Of a stretch of 33,459 nucleotides of DNA, positions 1 to 7,637 are shown piece by piece. This stretch comes from M55B132 sp964508895. GTDB taxonomy: Bacteria; Bacteroidota; Bacteroidia; Bacteroidales; B18-G4. Numbering within the stretch: the stretch's first letter is position 1; each line of letters starts with the position of its first letter. The stretch is from NCBI GenBank assembly GCA_964508895.1, contig CAZDWF010000026.1:1-33459 (forward strand). The letters are read 5' to 3'. A program made the translations under genes and the position numbers. Below the pieces are notes generated by a model that did not search any database, was not told where the DNA came from, and saw only the letters and a list, made by a program, of their open reading frames with translations.

Positions 1-1
1 G

Positions 2-607
2 GAGAATATTCCTGATACCGGAAGGTGTATTTTTGCTTCAAATCATCCTCTTGGAGGATTTGACGGGATTGCATTTATAACTGTCGTTGGAAAATTCCGC
101 AAGGACATTATTTTTCCTGTTAATGATCTTTTAATGAACCTGCCACATTTAAAGGAGTTATTTATTCCTATTAATAAGCATGGTAGTAACGCGGAAAATA
201 TAAGGATCATCAACGATACTTTTGCATCAGATAAGGCCATATTGTATTTTCCCGCCGGATTGGTTTCGAGAAAAATAAAAGGGGAAATCTATGATCTCCC
301 CTGGAAAAAGACCTTTATCACAAAAGCCCGGAATTTCAAAAGGGATATCATCCCTGTATTTATGGACGGCAGGATATCAAACAGATTTTATAATATTTCC
401 AATACACGACAAAAGCTTGGAATAAAGGCAAATATTGAGATGTTATATCTTGTGGATGAGCAATACAGGCAGCAAAACAAGAATCTTACAATTGTTATCG
501 GAGATCCGATTTCATACACAACTTTCGACAGAACACATAATGATAGATACTGGGCAGAATGGGTTAAGGAAAAAACTTATGAATTAAGAAATCAAATTAA
601 GAAATAG
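2..607 (+). CDS. Lysophospholipid acyltransferase family protein, 5' partial
   Basis: The frame is open from base 2, so the start lies outside the window; about 201 residues remain. A PlsC-type acyl acceptor motif is visible at the left edge (SNHPLGGFDG, bases 32-61), followed by a second block FPAGLVSRK and a PWKKTF segment. These fit the 1-acyl-glycerol-3-phosphate acyltransferase superfamily, which moves an acyl chain from acyl-ACP or acyl-CoA to a lipid hydroxyl at the inner membrane. The His-to-Asp spacing is five residues instead of the usual four; I recall this variant from Bacteroidota hemolysin-like acyltransferases. The stop codon directly touches the start of the next gene (TAGATG), so the two are probably co-translated. 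With that GNAT partner, the likely role is O-acylation in glycine- or ornithine-lipid synthesis (OlsA/GlsA role). The exact substrate is inferred from the neighbour. Confidence 0.85.
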   Translation, partial: ENIPDTGRCIFASNHPLGGFDGIAFITVVGKFRKDIIFPVNDLLMNLPHLKELFIPINKHGSNAENIRIINDTFASDKAILYFPAGLVSRKIKGEIYDLPWKKTFITKARNFKRDIIPVFMDGRISNRFYNISNTRQKLGIKANIEMLYLVDEQYRQQNKNLTIVIGDPISYTTFDRTHNDRYWAEWVKEKTYELRNQIKK

Positions 608-1540
608 ATGGAAACAATTATTCCTCCTGTTGATGTTTCAATCCTGGAAAAGGAACTTACAGATGATAAATTTGTAAGAGATACCAACAATGCCAGGAAT
701 CAGATTTTTGTATTGACCCATCATGATTCTCCCAATATTATGAGGGAAATCGGCCGTCTGAGGGAGATAACTTTCAGGGATGCTGGTGGTGGAACAGGGA
801 AATGCATAGATATTGACGATTACGATACATCTGGGGTGCCGTTTAAACAACTTATTGTATGGAATCCTGAGGACAAGGCGATTATTGGTGGTTACAGGTT
901 TATTCATTGTAAGAATCTTGAAATTGACGAGAAGGGAAATGTAAAAACTCCAACAGCAAAATTATTTGGTTATTCTGATAAATTTGTGAAAGAGTTCATT
1001 CCTTATACTGTTGAGTTAGGAAGATCATTTGTTCAACCATTATACCAACCTGCATTTAATATTAGAGTTGGGATTTACTCTCTTGATAATCTTTGGGACG
1101 GGCTAGGGGCAGTTGTTGCTGATAACCCAGATGTAAGATATCTTTTTGGGAAGGTAACCATGTATCCTCATTTCGACAGCCTGGCTAAAGATCTCGTACT
1201 GTATTTTATTAAAAAATACTTTCCTGATAAAGACAAGTTAGTGTTTCCATATAATCCTGTTGAGATTAAAACAGACAAAAAGATACTTGCAAATATCTTC
1301 TCCGGGTGTAATTACGAAGAGGATTATAAAATATTAATACAGAAAGTAAGATCTTTAAACGAAAATGTACCTCCCTTGTTCAATGCCTATATGAATCTTT
1401 CTTCAACCATGAGAACATTTGGTACGGCAAAGAATACGGGTTTTGGCGATGTTGAGGAAACGGGAATCATTGTAACCATTAAAGATATTTACGATTTCAA
1501 AAAAGACCGGCATATCTCTACTTATAAAACAAAAGAATAA
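608..1540 (+). CDS. GNAT/hemolysin-type N-acyltransferase (OlsB/GlsB-like)
   Basis: A 310-residue protein resembling Bacteroidota proteins annotated as GNAT acyltransferase or putative hemolysin. Visible signatures are LREITFRDAGGGTG near residues 50-63, the acidic stretch CIDIDDYDTSG, and the strand LIVWNPEDKAIIGGYRF near 80-96, which matches the acyl-donor core of OlsB-type enzymes. Such enzymes N-acylate ornithine or, in Bacteroides, glycine with a 3-hydroxy fatty acid, giving the lyso-lipid that an OlsA/GlsA-type O-acyltransferase then completes. The upstream gene is exactly such an acyltransferase with no intergenic space, so this looks like a split version of the two-step pathway that OlsF carries on one chain. 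The acceptor amino acid cannot be read from the sequence. The engB gene follows after five bases. Confidence 0.85.
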   Translation: METIIPPVDVSILEKELTDDKFVRDTNNARNQIFVLTHHDSPNIMREIGRLREITFRDAGGGTGKCIDIDDYDTSGVPFKQLIVWNPEDKAIIGGYRFIHCKNLEIDEKGNVKTPTAKLFGYSDKFVKEFIPYTVELGRSFVQPLYQPAFNIRVGIYSLDNLWDGLGAVVADNPDVRYLFGKVTMYPHFDSLAKDLVLYFIKKYFPDKDKLVFPYNPVEIKTDKKILANIFSGCNYEEDYKILIQKVRSLNENVPPLFNAYMNLSSTMRTFGTAKNTGFGDVEETGIIVTIKDIYDFKKDRHISTYKTKE

Positions 1541-1545
1541 AAGGC

Positions 1546-2175
1546 ATGATCATTAAAACTGCCGAATTCTTAAAATCCAGTCCTGGAATAAAAGACTGCC
1601 CTGAAAAACGATTGCCTGAATATGCATTTATCGGCCGGTCAAATGTTGGAAAATCTTCTTTGATCAACCTCCTTGTTGGAAAAAAGGGCCTGGCAAAAAT
1701 ATCTTCTACTCCTGGAAAAACACAGCTTATTAATTATTTTCTGATTAACAATGATTGGTACCTTGTAGACCTACCCGGATATGGATATGCAAAAAGTTCT
1801 AAGAAGGCGAGAGAGAAATGGGGTATAATGATACATGAATATTTGATTAAAAGGAATACACTTATATGCACATTTATCCTGATAGATTCAAGGCATAGAC
1901 CACAGGAAAAGGATATAGATTTTATAAATTGGGTTGGAGCCAGTGAGTTGCCATTTGCACTGGTGTTTACAAAGTGCGATAAGATCAGCAAATCGGAATT
2001 GGATAAGAATATGAAATATTATCAGGATTATCTATATAAATACTGGCAGGAACTACCCATGATGTTTTATACATCAACAAAAGATAAAAGAGGAAAGGAA
2101 GAAATCCTGGAGTTTATTGAAGAAAACAACTCAATGCTTGCTACTCACTTTGAGGCTCATCATACTCAAGATTAA
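1546..2175 (+). CDS. engB: Ribosome biogenesis GTPase EngB (YihA/YsxC)
   Basis: A 209-residue TRAFAC-class GTPase. All G motifs can be read: G1 GRSNVGKS at residues 30-37, the switch region STPGKTQ at 54-60, G3 DLPG at 75-78, G4 TKCD at 142-145, and a G5-like STKDKRG near 177-183. Length and the INYFLIN-to-DLPGYGYA arrangement are typical of EngB, which binds the large ribosomal subunit late in assembly and is usually essential. The ATG follows AAAGG closely, five bases after the preceding stop, so it is the third gene of the acyltransferase operon. Its last 35 bases overlap the 3' end of the convergent biotin carrier gene. The C-terminus has a few residues beyond the GTPase fold (HFEAHHTQD). 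Confidence 0.95.
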   Translation: MIIKTAEFLKSSPGIKDCPEKRLPEYAFIGRSNVGKSSLINLLVGKKGLAKISSTPGKTQLINYFLINNDWYLVDLPGYGYAKSSKKAREKWGIMIHEYLIKRNTLICTFILIDSRHRPQEKDIDFINWVGASELPFALVFTKCDKISKSELDKNMKYYQDYLYKYWQELPMMFYTSTKDKRGKEEILEFIEENNSMLATHFEAHHTQD

Positions 2176-2500
2176 TAAGCACATGGTTTTTTGAAACAAT
2201 ATCTTTGCTTGAAACATTAATGGATTTTACTTCACCATTAATCGGTGATATTACTATATTTTTCATTTTCATAGCGTCAAGTTCTAACAATCTGTCTCCT
2301 TCTTTAACTTTATCACCTTCCGTTACAAAAATTTTTTTTATGGTTCCGGGAATAAAAGCAGTAACAAGCCTGAGATCTTTCGCTGTATAAATTTTTCTAT
2401 TTTGATACTTATCTGTAAGAAAAGTTTTATACTTCACAAAGTCGATGTTCAACGACTGATAATCGGGCTTTTCTGTTTTTTTGTCTTTTCTGTTTACCAT
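2141..2500 (-). CDS. Biotin carboxyl carrier protein of an acyl-CoA carboxylase/decarboxylase
   Basis: A 119-residue protein with a biotinyl/lipoyl domain over residues 45-112. The attachment motif is DAMKM with the biotinylated lysine at K78, preceded by the PGTIKKIFVTEGDKVKEGD hairpin normal for this fold. The first 40 residues are charged and look like a linker, not a membrane anchor. It lies 11 bases downstream of the carboxyltransferase gene on the same strand, so the two probably form a complex in which the swinging biotin carries CO2 to or from the acyl-CoA. The family cannot tell carboxylase from sodium-pumping decarboxylase (PccA/AccB versus MmdC). Its end overlaps engB on the opposite strand by 35 bases. 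Confidence 0.9.
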   Translation of the reverse strand: MVNRKDKKTEKPDYQSLNIDFVKYKTFLTDKYQNRKIYTAKDLRLVTAFIPGTIKKIFVTEGDKVKEGDRLLELDAMKMKNIVISPINGEVKSINVSSKDIVSKNHVLINLEYDEPQSE

Positions 2501-2511
2501 ATTTCAGTCTT

Positions 2512-4059
2512 TTAAAATGGAGGTACTCCATGCTTTTTCTTTTGTGTAGTAACCTGCTTATTTTTAGAGATTTCAAGTGCGTGAAGCAGCATCCTGCGAG
2601 TTTCCGAAGGATCGATAACTGCATCAACATAACCATATGCTGCAGCAACATATGGGTTTGCAAACTTTTGCTTATATTCTTTGATCTTTTGTTTACGCAT
2701 TTCATCAGGATTTTCTGCATTCTTAATTTCATTCCTGAAAATGATGTTTGCAGCTCCTTCCGGACCCATTACAGCAATCTCAGCAGTAGGCCATGCAAAT
2801 ACAAAATCGGCTTTAAGGTGATGTGAACACATTGCTATATATCCTCCACCATATGCTTTTCTAAGGATAACAGTAATTTTCGGCACTGTTGCTTCAGAAT
2901 ATGCATATAGGATTTTTGCTCCATGGCGGATTACCCCATTATGCTCCTGATCAACACCTGGCAGATATCCTGGAAGGTCAACAAGAGTGACAAGGGGAAT
3001 ATTGAATGAATCACAATAACGAATGAACCTTGCTGCTTTATCTGATGAATCCACATCAAGAACTCCGGCCATTACCAATGGTTGGTTTGCAACAAACCCA
3101 ATAGTCTCTCCATTAAGTCTTGCGAAACCGATTACTATATTTTGTGCAAACCTGTCCATGACTTCAAGAAACTCAGAATCATCAACAATTGCCTTGATGA
3201 TATCCCTCACATCATATGGTTGTTTGGGATCGGTAGGCATTATATTTTCAATTTTATATAGTCTTGATTTTGGAACTTTCTTTGGAAATGGATCAGCTTT
3301 CTTCATGTTGTTCCAGGGAATAAAACTTATCAGCTGCTTGATCTTGTCAAATGCCTCCTGTTCACTTTGAGAGTAGAAATGTGCAACACCGCTAGTTTCT
3401 GCATGAACTTTTGCACCTCCCAAGTCTTCCATGGATATTTCTTCACCAATAGTTGCTTTGATTACCTCTGGACCTGTGATAAACATTTTAGATATCTTGT
3501 CTACAACAAAAACAAAATCAGTTAAAGCCGGAGAATACACAGCACCTCCTGCACACGGACCAAGGATAATTGATATCTGAGGAATAACGCCTGATGCCTG
3601 AGTGTTCCTGTAAAAGATCTCACCATATCCTGCAAGTGAATTCACGCCTTCCTGTATACGTGCACCACCAGAATCGTTTATACCTATCAAAGGCACTTTG
3701 AGCTTCAATGCATGATCCATGATCTTTACGATCTTTTTAGCATGCATCAAACCAAGAGAACCTCCTGCAACGGTAAAGTCCTGGGCAAAAATGCATATAG
3801 GATGACCTAGAATTATGCCTGTTCCTGTAATAACCCCATCACCTGGTAATTGCTTTTTATCCATGTCGAAATCCTTAGCAGCATGTTCAACGAAAAGATC
3901 GTATTCGTGAAATGTATTTGGATCAAGTAATGAAAGTATTCTTTCCCTTGCTGTCAGCTTACCCGTTGCTTTTTGCTTTTCAATAGCCTTCGACCCTCCG
4001 CCCTGTAATGCATTACGCATTCGTTTCTTAAGCTCATGTGACTTTTGTTTTAAAACCAT
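2512..4059 (-). CDS. Acyl-CoA carboxyltransferase subunit (PccB/MmdA family)
   Basis: A 515-residue protein, the normal length for propionyl-CoA carboxylase beta or methylmalonyl-CoA decarboxylase alpha subunits. The N-terminal lobe shows GGARIQEG at residues 131-138 and GPCAGGAVYSPALTDF at 167-182, which build the acyl-CoA oxyanion pocket. The C-terminal lobe contains DLPGYLPG and KAYGGGYIAM, the matching half for carboxybiotin. It is a cytosolic or membrane-associated crotonase-fold enzyme exchanging CO2 between biotin and propionyl-/methylmalonyl-CoA. The biotin carrier follows by 11 bases, but neither a biotin carboxylase nor the OadB/OadG membrane subunits are nearby, so the direction of the reaction is open. 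A weak -7-like box TACCTTTA (bases 4073-4080) sits upstream. Confidence 0.93.
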   Translation of the reverse strand: MVLKQKSHELKKRMRNALQGGGSKAIEKQKATGKLTARERILSLLDPNTFHEYDLFVEHAAKDFDMDKKQLPGDGVITGTGIILGHPICIFAQDFTVAGGSLGLMHAKKIVKIMDHALKLKVPLIGINDSGGARIQEGVNSLAGYGEIFYRNTQASGVIPQISIILGPCAGGAVYSPALTDFVFVVDKISKMFITGPEVIKATIGEEISMEDLGGAKVHAETSGVAHFYSQSEQEAFDKIKQLISFIPWNNMKKADPFPKKVPKSRLYKIENIMPTDPKQPYDVRDIIKAIVDDSEFLEVMDRFAQNIVIGFARLNGETIGFVANQPLVMAGVLDVDSSDKAARFIRYCDSFNIPLVTLVDLPGYLPGVDQEHNGVIRHGAKILYAYSEATVPKITVILRKAYGGGYIAMCSHHLKADFVFAWPTAEIAVMGPEGAANIIFRNEIKNAENPDEMRKQKIKEYKQKFANPYVAAAYGYVDAVIDPSETRRMLLHALEISKNKQVTTQKKKHGVPPF

Positions 4060-4274
4060 AATAAAAAGTATTTAAAGGTAATTTTCCCAGATTAGCTTTT
4101 CAGTTCGTAATAACTTATAATTAAAGGTTAGATAATTAATTTAGCTGTTTTCTGAAATTATGGGTTAATAAAAGTTCTACAAAACTATACTTTTTTCATG
4201 AAACAGCATTATGATTTATTGGTATTCAATTATATTCATGTTAATTTTGATATATATAAGAACTAATATTTGCT

Positions 4275-4634
4275 ATGGATGCAGAAGAAATCAGAGAATA
4301 CTGTTTGAAAAAAAAAGGTGTAACAGAAAGCTTTCCATTTGATGAAACCACCTTGGTTTTTAAAGTTATGGGGAAAATGTTTGCATTATTGGATCTGACA
4401 GGAAAGTATGATCTGGGTTTAAAATGTGACCCTGAAAGGGCCATAGAATTAAGAGAACATTACAACTCCATTAGACCTGGTTATCATTTAAATAAAAAAT
4501 ACTGGAATAATGTATTATTCGATGGTGATGTGGATGACAGACTGATCAAAGAACTTGTTGATCATTCCTATGATCTGATAGTTAAGAGCCTGCCACGAAA
4601 ACTAGAAGAAGAATTGAAAACAAGATGTAAGTAA
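4275..4634 (+). CDS. MmcQ/YjbR family DNA-binding-fold protein
   Basis: A 119-residue protein with the MmcQ/YjbR pattern: an N-terminal helix (EIREYCLKKKGVTESFPFD), the strands VFKVMGKMFALLDL, the CDPERAIELREHY helix, and the HLNKKYWNNVLFDGDVDD segment leading to the final YDLIVKSLP helix. The fold is CyaY-like; the molecular role is poorly known although the family is often labelled DNA-binding. The 215 bases upstream are AT-rich and separate it from the divergent carboxyltransferase gene. A TTTG lies only a few bases before the ATG, but the spacing of the preceding TA is off by one from the -7 consensus. The last codons fall inside a heptad repeat array (see the repeat starting at 4620). 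Confidence 0.88.
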   Translation: MDAEEIREYCLKKKGVTESFPFDETTLVFKVMGKMFALLDLTGKYDLGLKCDPERAIELREHYNSIRPGYHLNKKYWNNVLFDGDVDDRLIKELVDHSYDLIVKSLPRKLEEELKTRCK

Positions 4635-4703
4635 CAAGATACAAGATTCAAGCTTTGTAAGCCGAAGCTTTGCGAAGGCTTGTATCCGGTATCAGGCATT
4701 ACC
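4620..4703. repeat. Degenerate 7-bp tandem repeat array spanning two gene ends
   Basis: Twelve consecutive seven-base units can be laid out here. The clearest are ACAAGAT (4620, 4634, 4641), TCAAGCT (4648), TATCCGG (4683) and TATCAGG (4690). ACAAGAT is the reverse complement of the ATCTTGT unit found at 16330-16371, and TATCAGG is the unit repeated at 31961. The array covers the last codons and stop of the MmcQ gene and the stop of the convergent DUF6132 gene. The middle units are weak, though AAGCC at 4659-4663 can pair with GGCTT at 4677-4681, so it may also fold as a terminator-like hairpin. Confidence 0.6.
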
Positions 4704-4934
4704 CTTTTCATTGCTCGGATTTTTCTTCTTCCCGGCAAAAACATCAGATAACAAATACCCGGCAACTGCTCCCCATAACGTTGAAATCCATGGATTTGAT
4801 GTAAGCGGGCAAGTCCCCGAAACACAACCAACCTTAATATAGTATATATAACCCCCGATTGCTCCGACAATAATTCCGATTAATGGAATTAATCGAATAC
4901 GTTTGTAAAAGGATTTTGAGCTTGAGTTATTCAT
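4692..4934 (-). CDS. Small DUF6132-like membrane protein
   Basis: An 80-residue protein starting at MNNSSSKSFY. It has a first hydrophobic segment at about residues 15-33 (LIPLIGIIVGAIGGYIYYI), a conserved-looking GCVSGTCPLTSNPW motif at 36-49 with two cysteines, a second hydrophobic segment at about 50-66, and a charged tail. This matches the small Bacteroidota family I know as DUF6132, of unknown function; the Cys-x4-Cys motif could bind a metal or form a disulfide. An upstream ATG at 5000 would add 22 non-hydrophobic residues out of keeping with the family length, so I prefer 4934. It follows mutS2 on the same strand and its final codons run into a heptad repeat array. Confidence 0.75.
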   Translation of the reverse strand: MNNSSSKSFYKRIRLIPLIGIIVGAIGGYIYYIKVGCVSGTCPLTSNPWISTLWGAVAGYLLSDVFAGKKKNPSNEKGNA

Positions 4935-5006
4935 TATTAAGTAATTAAAGTAAATTAAGTTATTAGAGTATTTAAAGTTTAGTAATGCGGCAATCGGCAT
5001 CCTTCA

Positions 5007-7409
5007 TTATCTCAGCACCACTACAGTAGTCCCACTCCCCCCGCGCTCAACATGTTCGTCTTTCAGGCTCTTTATCTCCTGTATTCCTGATAGATGATCT
5101 CTTATTACAGAGCGGAGGACCCCATCTCCCTTTCCATGAATGATACGCACTTCTTTTATACTCAAAAGCATGGCATCATCAATATATTTGACTACCTCTG
5201 AAACGGCTTCTTCTGCTCGTTTTCCTCTTATGTCGAGGGAAAGTTTGAAATTGTCGAGCTTTTCATTCAGAGTATTAACAATATTAGTGTACGACTTGTT
5301 TGATCTTTTATAATTTTTTATTGCTTTTATTTTTTCCAGATTTTCAAGAGGCAGGCTGAGCTTAACAGAACCAGTATACACAACGGCTTTATTTCCTTTA
5401 ATTTCCAGTATTTCCCCCGAAGTACTGTGATCTTTTAAAACTATATGATCCCCAACTTTTATAGGTTCATCCTGGACCACTTTCCGAATTCTTTTTTCAG
5501 AATTCTTTTTTCCGAATTCCTTTTTATTTGTCAGCTTTTCCTTCTCCTCCACCAACTCCTTCCTTACATTCTTTGTCCGCTCTTTTTCAGCCAGGTTTTC
5601 CTTGATCTCCCTGATGGTCTTTTCAATCAGCCTGTTTGAATTATCAATAATATCAATGGCTTCCTTTTTGGCTTCATCAAGTATCTTTTCTTTCTGATCT
5701 TCTATTTTCTGGTTTAGCTCGTCATACTTTTCTATCATTTCTGCCAGGAATTCGTCAGCTACCCTGAATTTTGCCTGTTGCTTTTCAACTTCTTCTTTTT
5801 CTATCTCCAGTTGCTGAAGCTGCTGGTCAAAATCAAGCTGCGATTTTCCTGTTTTATGCATGGCATTTTCCAGGATGTTGGTAGGAATGCCCATTTTATT
5901 AGCTATTTCAAAAGCAAATGAACTTCCGGGCTTACCAATTTTCAACTGATAAAGTGGCTGCATCTTCCTGGAATCGAATAACATGGCACCATTTACAAAA
6001 CCATCATTCCTGTTTGCTAAGAGTTTGAGATTGGAATAGTGAGTTGTTACCACTCCATAAATTTTTTTCTCATTCAATGCTTCTGCTGATGCTTCTGCAA
6101 TAGCTCCTCCTATTTGTGGTTCTGTGCCAACACCAAATTCGTCTATAAGGATTAATGTTTTATTGTCAGAATTTTTCAGGAAGAATTCTATGTTTTTTAA
6201 ATGTGAACTATATGTGCTGAGGTCGTTTTCCAATGATTGATCGTCGCCAATGTCAATGAAAATTTTTCTGAACAACCCCATAACAGAGTTTTCTTTCATA
6301 GGAACCAGGAGGCCACATTGCATCATATATTGGAGTAATCCTACAGTTTTAAGACAAACAGATTTTCCTCCTGCATTAGGACCTGAAATTATCAAGATCC
6401 TGTTTATCTTATCTAGATTTATACTCAGAGGAACAACTTTTTTCCCTTTGGAGCGATTTGCAAGAAACAATAATGGGTGTAAAGCATCTTGCCAATTAAG
6501 CAAATTTTTATTGGTCACTGTTGGCTTGATGCATAATAATTCATTTGCTAATCTTGCCTTTGCTCTGATGAAATCGAAAAGTCCTAAGGTTGTATAGGAT
6601 AAGATCAAGTCATCAATATTAGGTCTTAACAAAATAGTGAAATCACTTAATATTTTTATTATCTCCCTTCTTTCAGCACTTTCCAGTTCTCTTAATTCAT
6701 TATTTGTGTCAAATACTTCTGTAGGCTCAATGAATACTGTTTGCCCGGTAGATGACTCATCGTGAATAAATCCCCTGATCTTTCTTTTATACTGCGCAGG
6801 AATAGGAATTACCATTCTTCCATTTCGGATAGTTATTTCCACATCTTCAGTTGCAATTCCTGATGATTTTGCACTTTGAAGTGCCTTGTTGATTGTTCTG
6901 TCAATTTGATGCTGCCGTGATTCTATCTGTTTTCTGATATCATTTAACTCAGAAGAGGCATTGTCTTTGATCCTGCCTTTGTCATCAACTATTTGATTGA
7001 TTCTCTTGCTGATATAAGTGTCAATAATAATATTCTCAGCAATGATCTTTAGCTTTGGGTAAAGTTCGTATTCGCTTTTTTTGAAGAAAAACAATATTTC
7101 AGCCAGAGTGATCAATGATGTTTTTAAATTAAAAATTTCTTCCTGCTCAATGAATGTCCCTTCAAGTCTTATCCTTGATAACTCATCCCTCATGTCAAAA
7201 TAATCCTGTGAGGGGAAATTCCTGTCAGATCCAAGTATTTGCCTGAATTCATCCGTTTCATCTAACATTTTTTGAATTTCCAGGAAGTCTGTGGAAAATG
7301 AAAGATCCTGAACATGATCTCTGCCGAGATCACTAATGCATTTCTCTGCAAGTAAGTCACGGATAGTGTCGAAACCTATTTTCTTTTCAAAGTTTTCAGG
7401 ATAGATCAT
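5007..7409 (-). CDS. mutS2: Endonuclease MutS2
   Basis: An 800-residue protein when started at MIYPENFEKKIGFD, the usual Bacteroidota N-terminus. The longer frame to 7490 adds residues translated from a heptad repeat and is rejected. The MutS core and clamp occupy roughly the first 300 residues. The ATPase has Walker A GPNAGGKS at 343-350 and Walker B LILIDEFG with D423 and E424. A long Glu/Lys-rich coiled coil follows at about 510-650, then a KOW-like segment (IKVGDHIVLKDHS). A C-terminal Smr nuclease domain has LDIRGKR near 724-730 and HGKGDGVLR near 756-764. MutS2 proteins lack the mismatch-recognition domain; reported roles include limiting recombination and acting on collided ribosomes. 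A TATTTTTG box lies so close to the ATG that the transcript may be nearly leaderless. Confidence 0.95.
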   Translation of the reverse strand: MIYPENFEKKIGFDTIRDLLAEKCISDLGRDHVQDLSFSTDFLEIQKMLDETDEFRQILGSDRNFPSQDYFDMRDELSRIRLEGTFIEQEEIFNLKTSLITLAEILFFFKKSEYELYPKLKIIAENIIIDTYISKRINQIVDDKGRIKDNASSELNDIRKQIESRQHQIDRTINKALQSAKSSGIATEDVEITIRNGRMVIPIPAQYKRKIRGFIHDESSTGQTVFIEPTEVFDTNNELRELESAERREIIKILSDFTILLRPNIDDLILSYTTLGLFDFIRAKARLANELLCIKPTVTNKNLLNWQDALHPLLFLANRSKGKKVVPLSINLDKINRILIISGPNAGGKSVCLKTVGLLQYMMQCGLLVPMKENSVMGLFRKIFIDIGDDQSLENDLSTYSSHLKNIEFFLKNSDNKTLILIDEFGVGTEPQIGGAIAEASAEALNEKKIYGVVTTHYSNLKLLANRNDGFVNGAMLFDSRKMQPLYQLKIGKPGSSFAFEIANKMGIPTNILENAMHKTGKSQLDFDQQLQQLEIEKEEVEKQQAKFRVADEFLAEMIEKYDELNQKIEDQKEKILDEAKKEAIDIIDNSNRLIEKTIREIKENLAEKERTKNVRKELVEEKEKLTNKKEFGKKNSEKRIRKVVQDEPIKVGDHIVLKDHSTSGEILEIKGNKAVVYTGSVKLSLPLENLEKIKAIKNYKRSNKSYTNIVNTLNEKLDNFKLSLDIRGKRAEEAVSEVVKYIDDAMLLSIKEVRIIHGKGDGVLRSVIRDHLSGIQEIKSLKDEHVERGGSGTTVVVLR

Positions 7410-7413
7410 TTTG

Positions 7414-7421
7414 CAAAAATA
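7414..7421 (-). promoter_or_regulatory. Putative Bacteroidota -7 box for mutS2
   Basis: On the minus strand this reads TATTTTTG, a full match to TAnnTTTG, ending only four bases before the mutS2 ATG at 7409. No TTG appears at the expected -33 position. If real, transcription would begin at about the start codon. Confidence 0.35.
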
Positions 7422-7435
7422 TGAAAAAGATGTAA

Positions 7436-7477
7436 GTATCCGGCATATAGTCGCCAGTAGCCAGCGACCAGTTCTCA
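7436..7477. repeat. Degenerate 7-bp tandem repeat array upstream of mutS2
   Basis: Six in-phase units can be read: GTATCCG, GCATATA, GTCGCCA, GTAGCCA, GCGACCA and GTTCTCA. GTATCCG and GCATATA resemble the GCATCCG unit at 9071-9110; GCGACCA is close to the reverse complement of the CACTGGT/CGCTGGT units at 16302-16315. The array lies in the intergenic space between mutS2 and the sugar transporter. Its accidental open frame explains the longer but false mutS2 start. Confidence 0.5.
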
Positions 7478-7578
7478 CAGCAATCGACAATGATGAAATG
7501 AAATTGGCATGTGAACAAATTTATATTCTTATTTTCTAATGAAATCTTATCATTCCTTTTTTTGAATATTCCCCTTCA

Positions 7579-7606
7579 TTGCTTTTAGCAATTTTCATTA
7601 CATTTA
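7579..7606 (+). promoter_or_regulatory. Putative promoter of the glycan locus
   Basis: TTG at 7579-7581, a 17-base spacer and TACATTTA at 7599-7606 resemble the Bacteroidota -33/-7 promoter with one mismatch in the -7 box. It lies 31 bases before the transporter ATG and would be the natural driver of the three-gene glycan locus. Confidence 0.35.
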
Positions 7607-7637
7607 TCCTTCTTTATAAACATACCAAGACCCAATT

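Noticed and set aside
4935..5000. Upstream start for the DUF6132 protein
   Set aside because: It adds 22 residues that are not hydrophobic or conserved-looking; the ATG at 4934 gives the usual family length.
7410..7490. N-terminal extension of MutS2
   Set aside because: The added 27 residues are translated from a heptad repeat array; the family N-terminus begins at MIYPENF.
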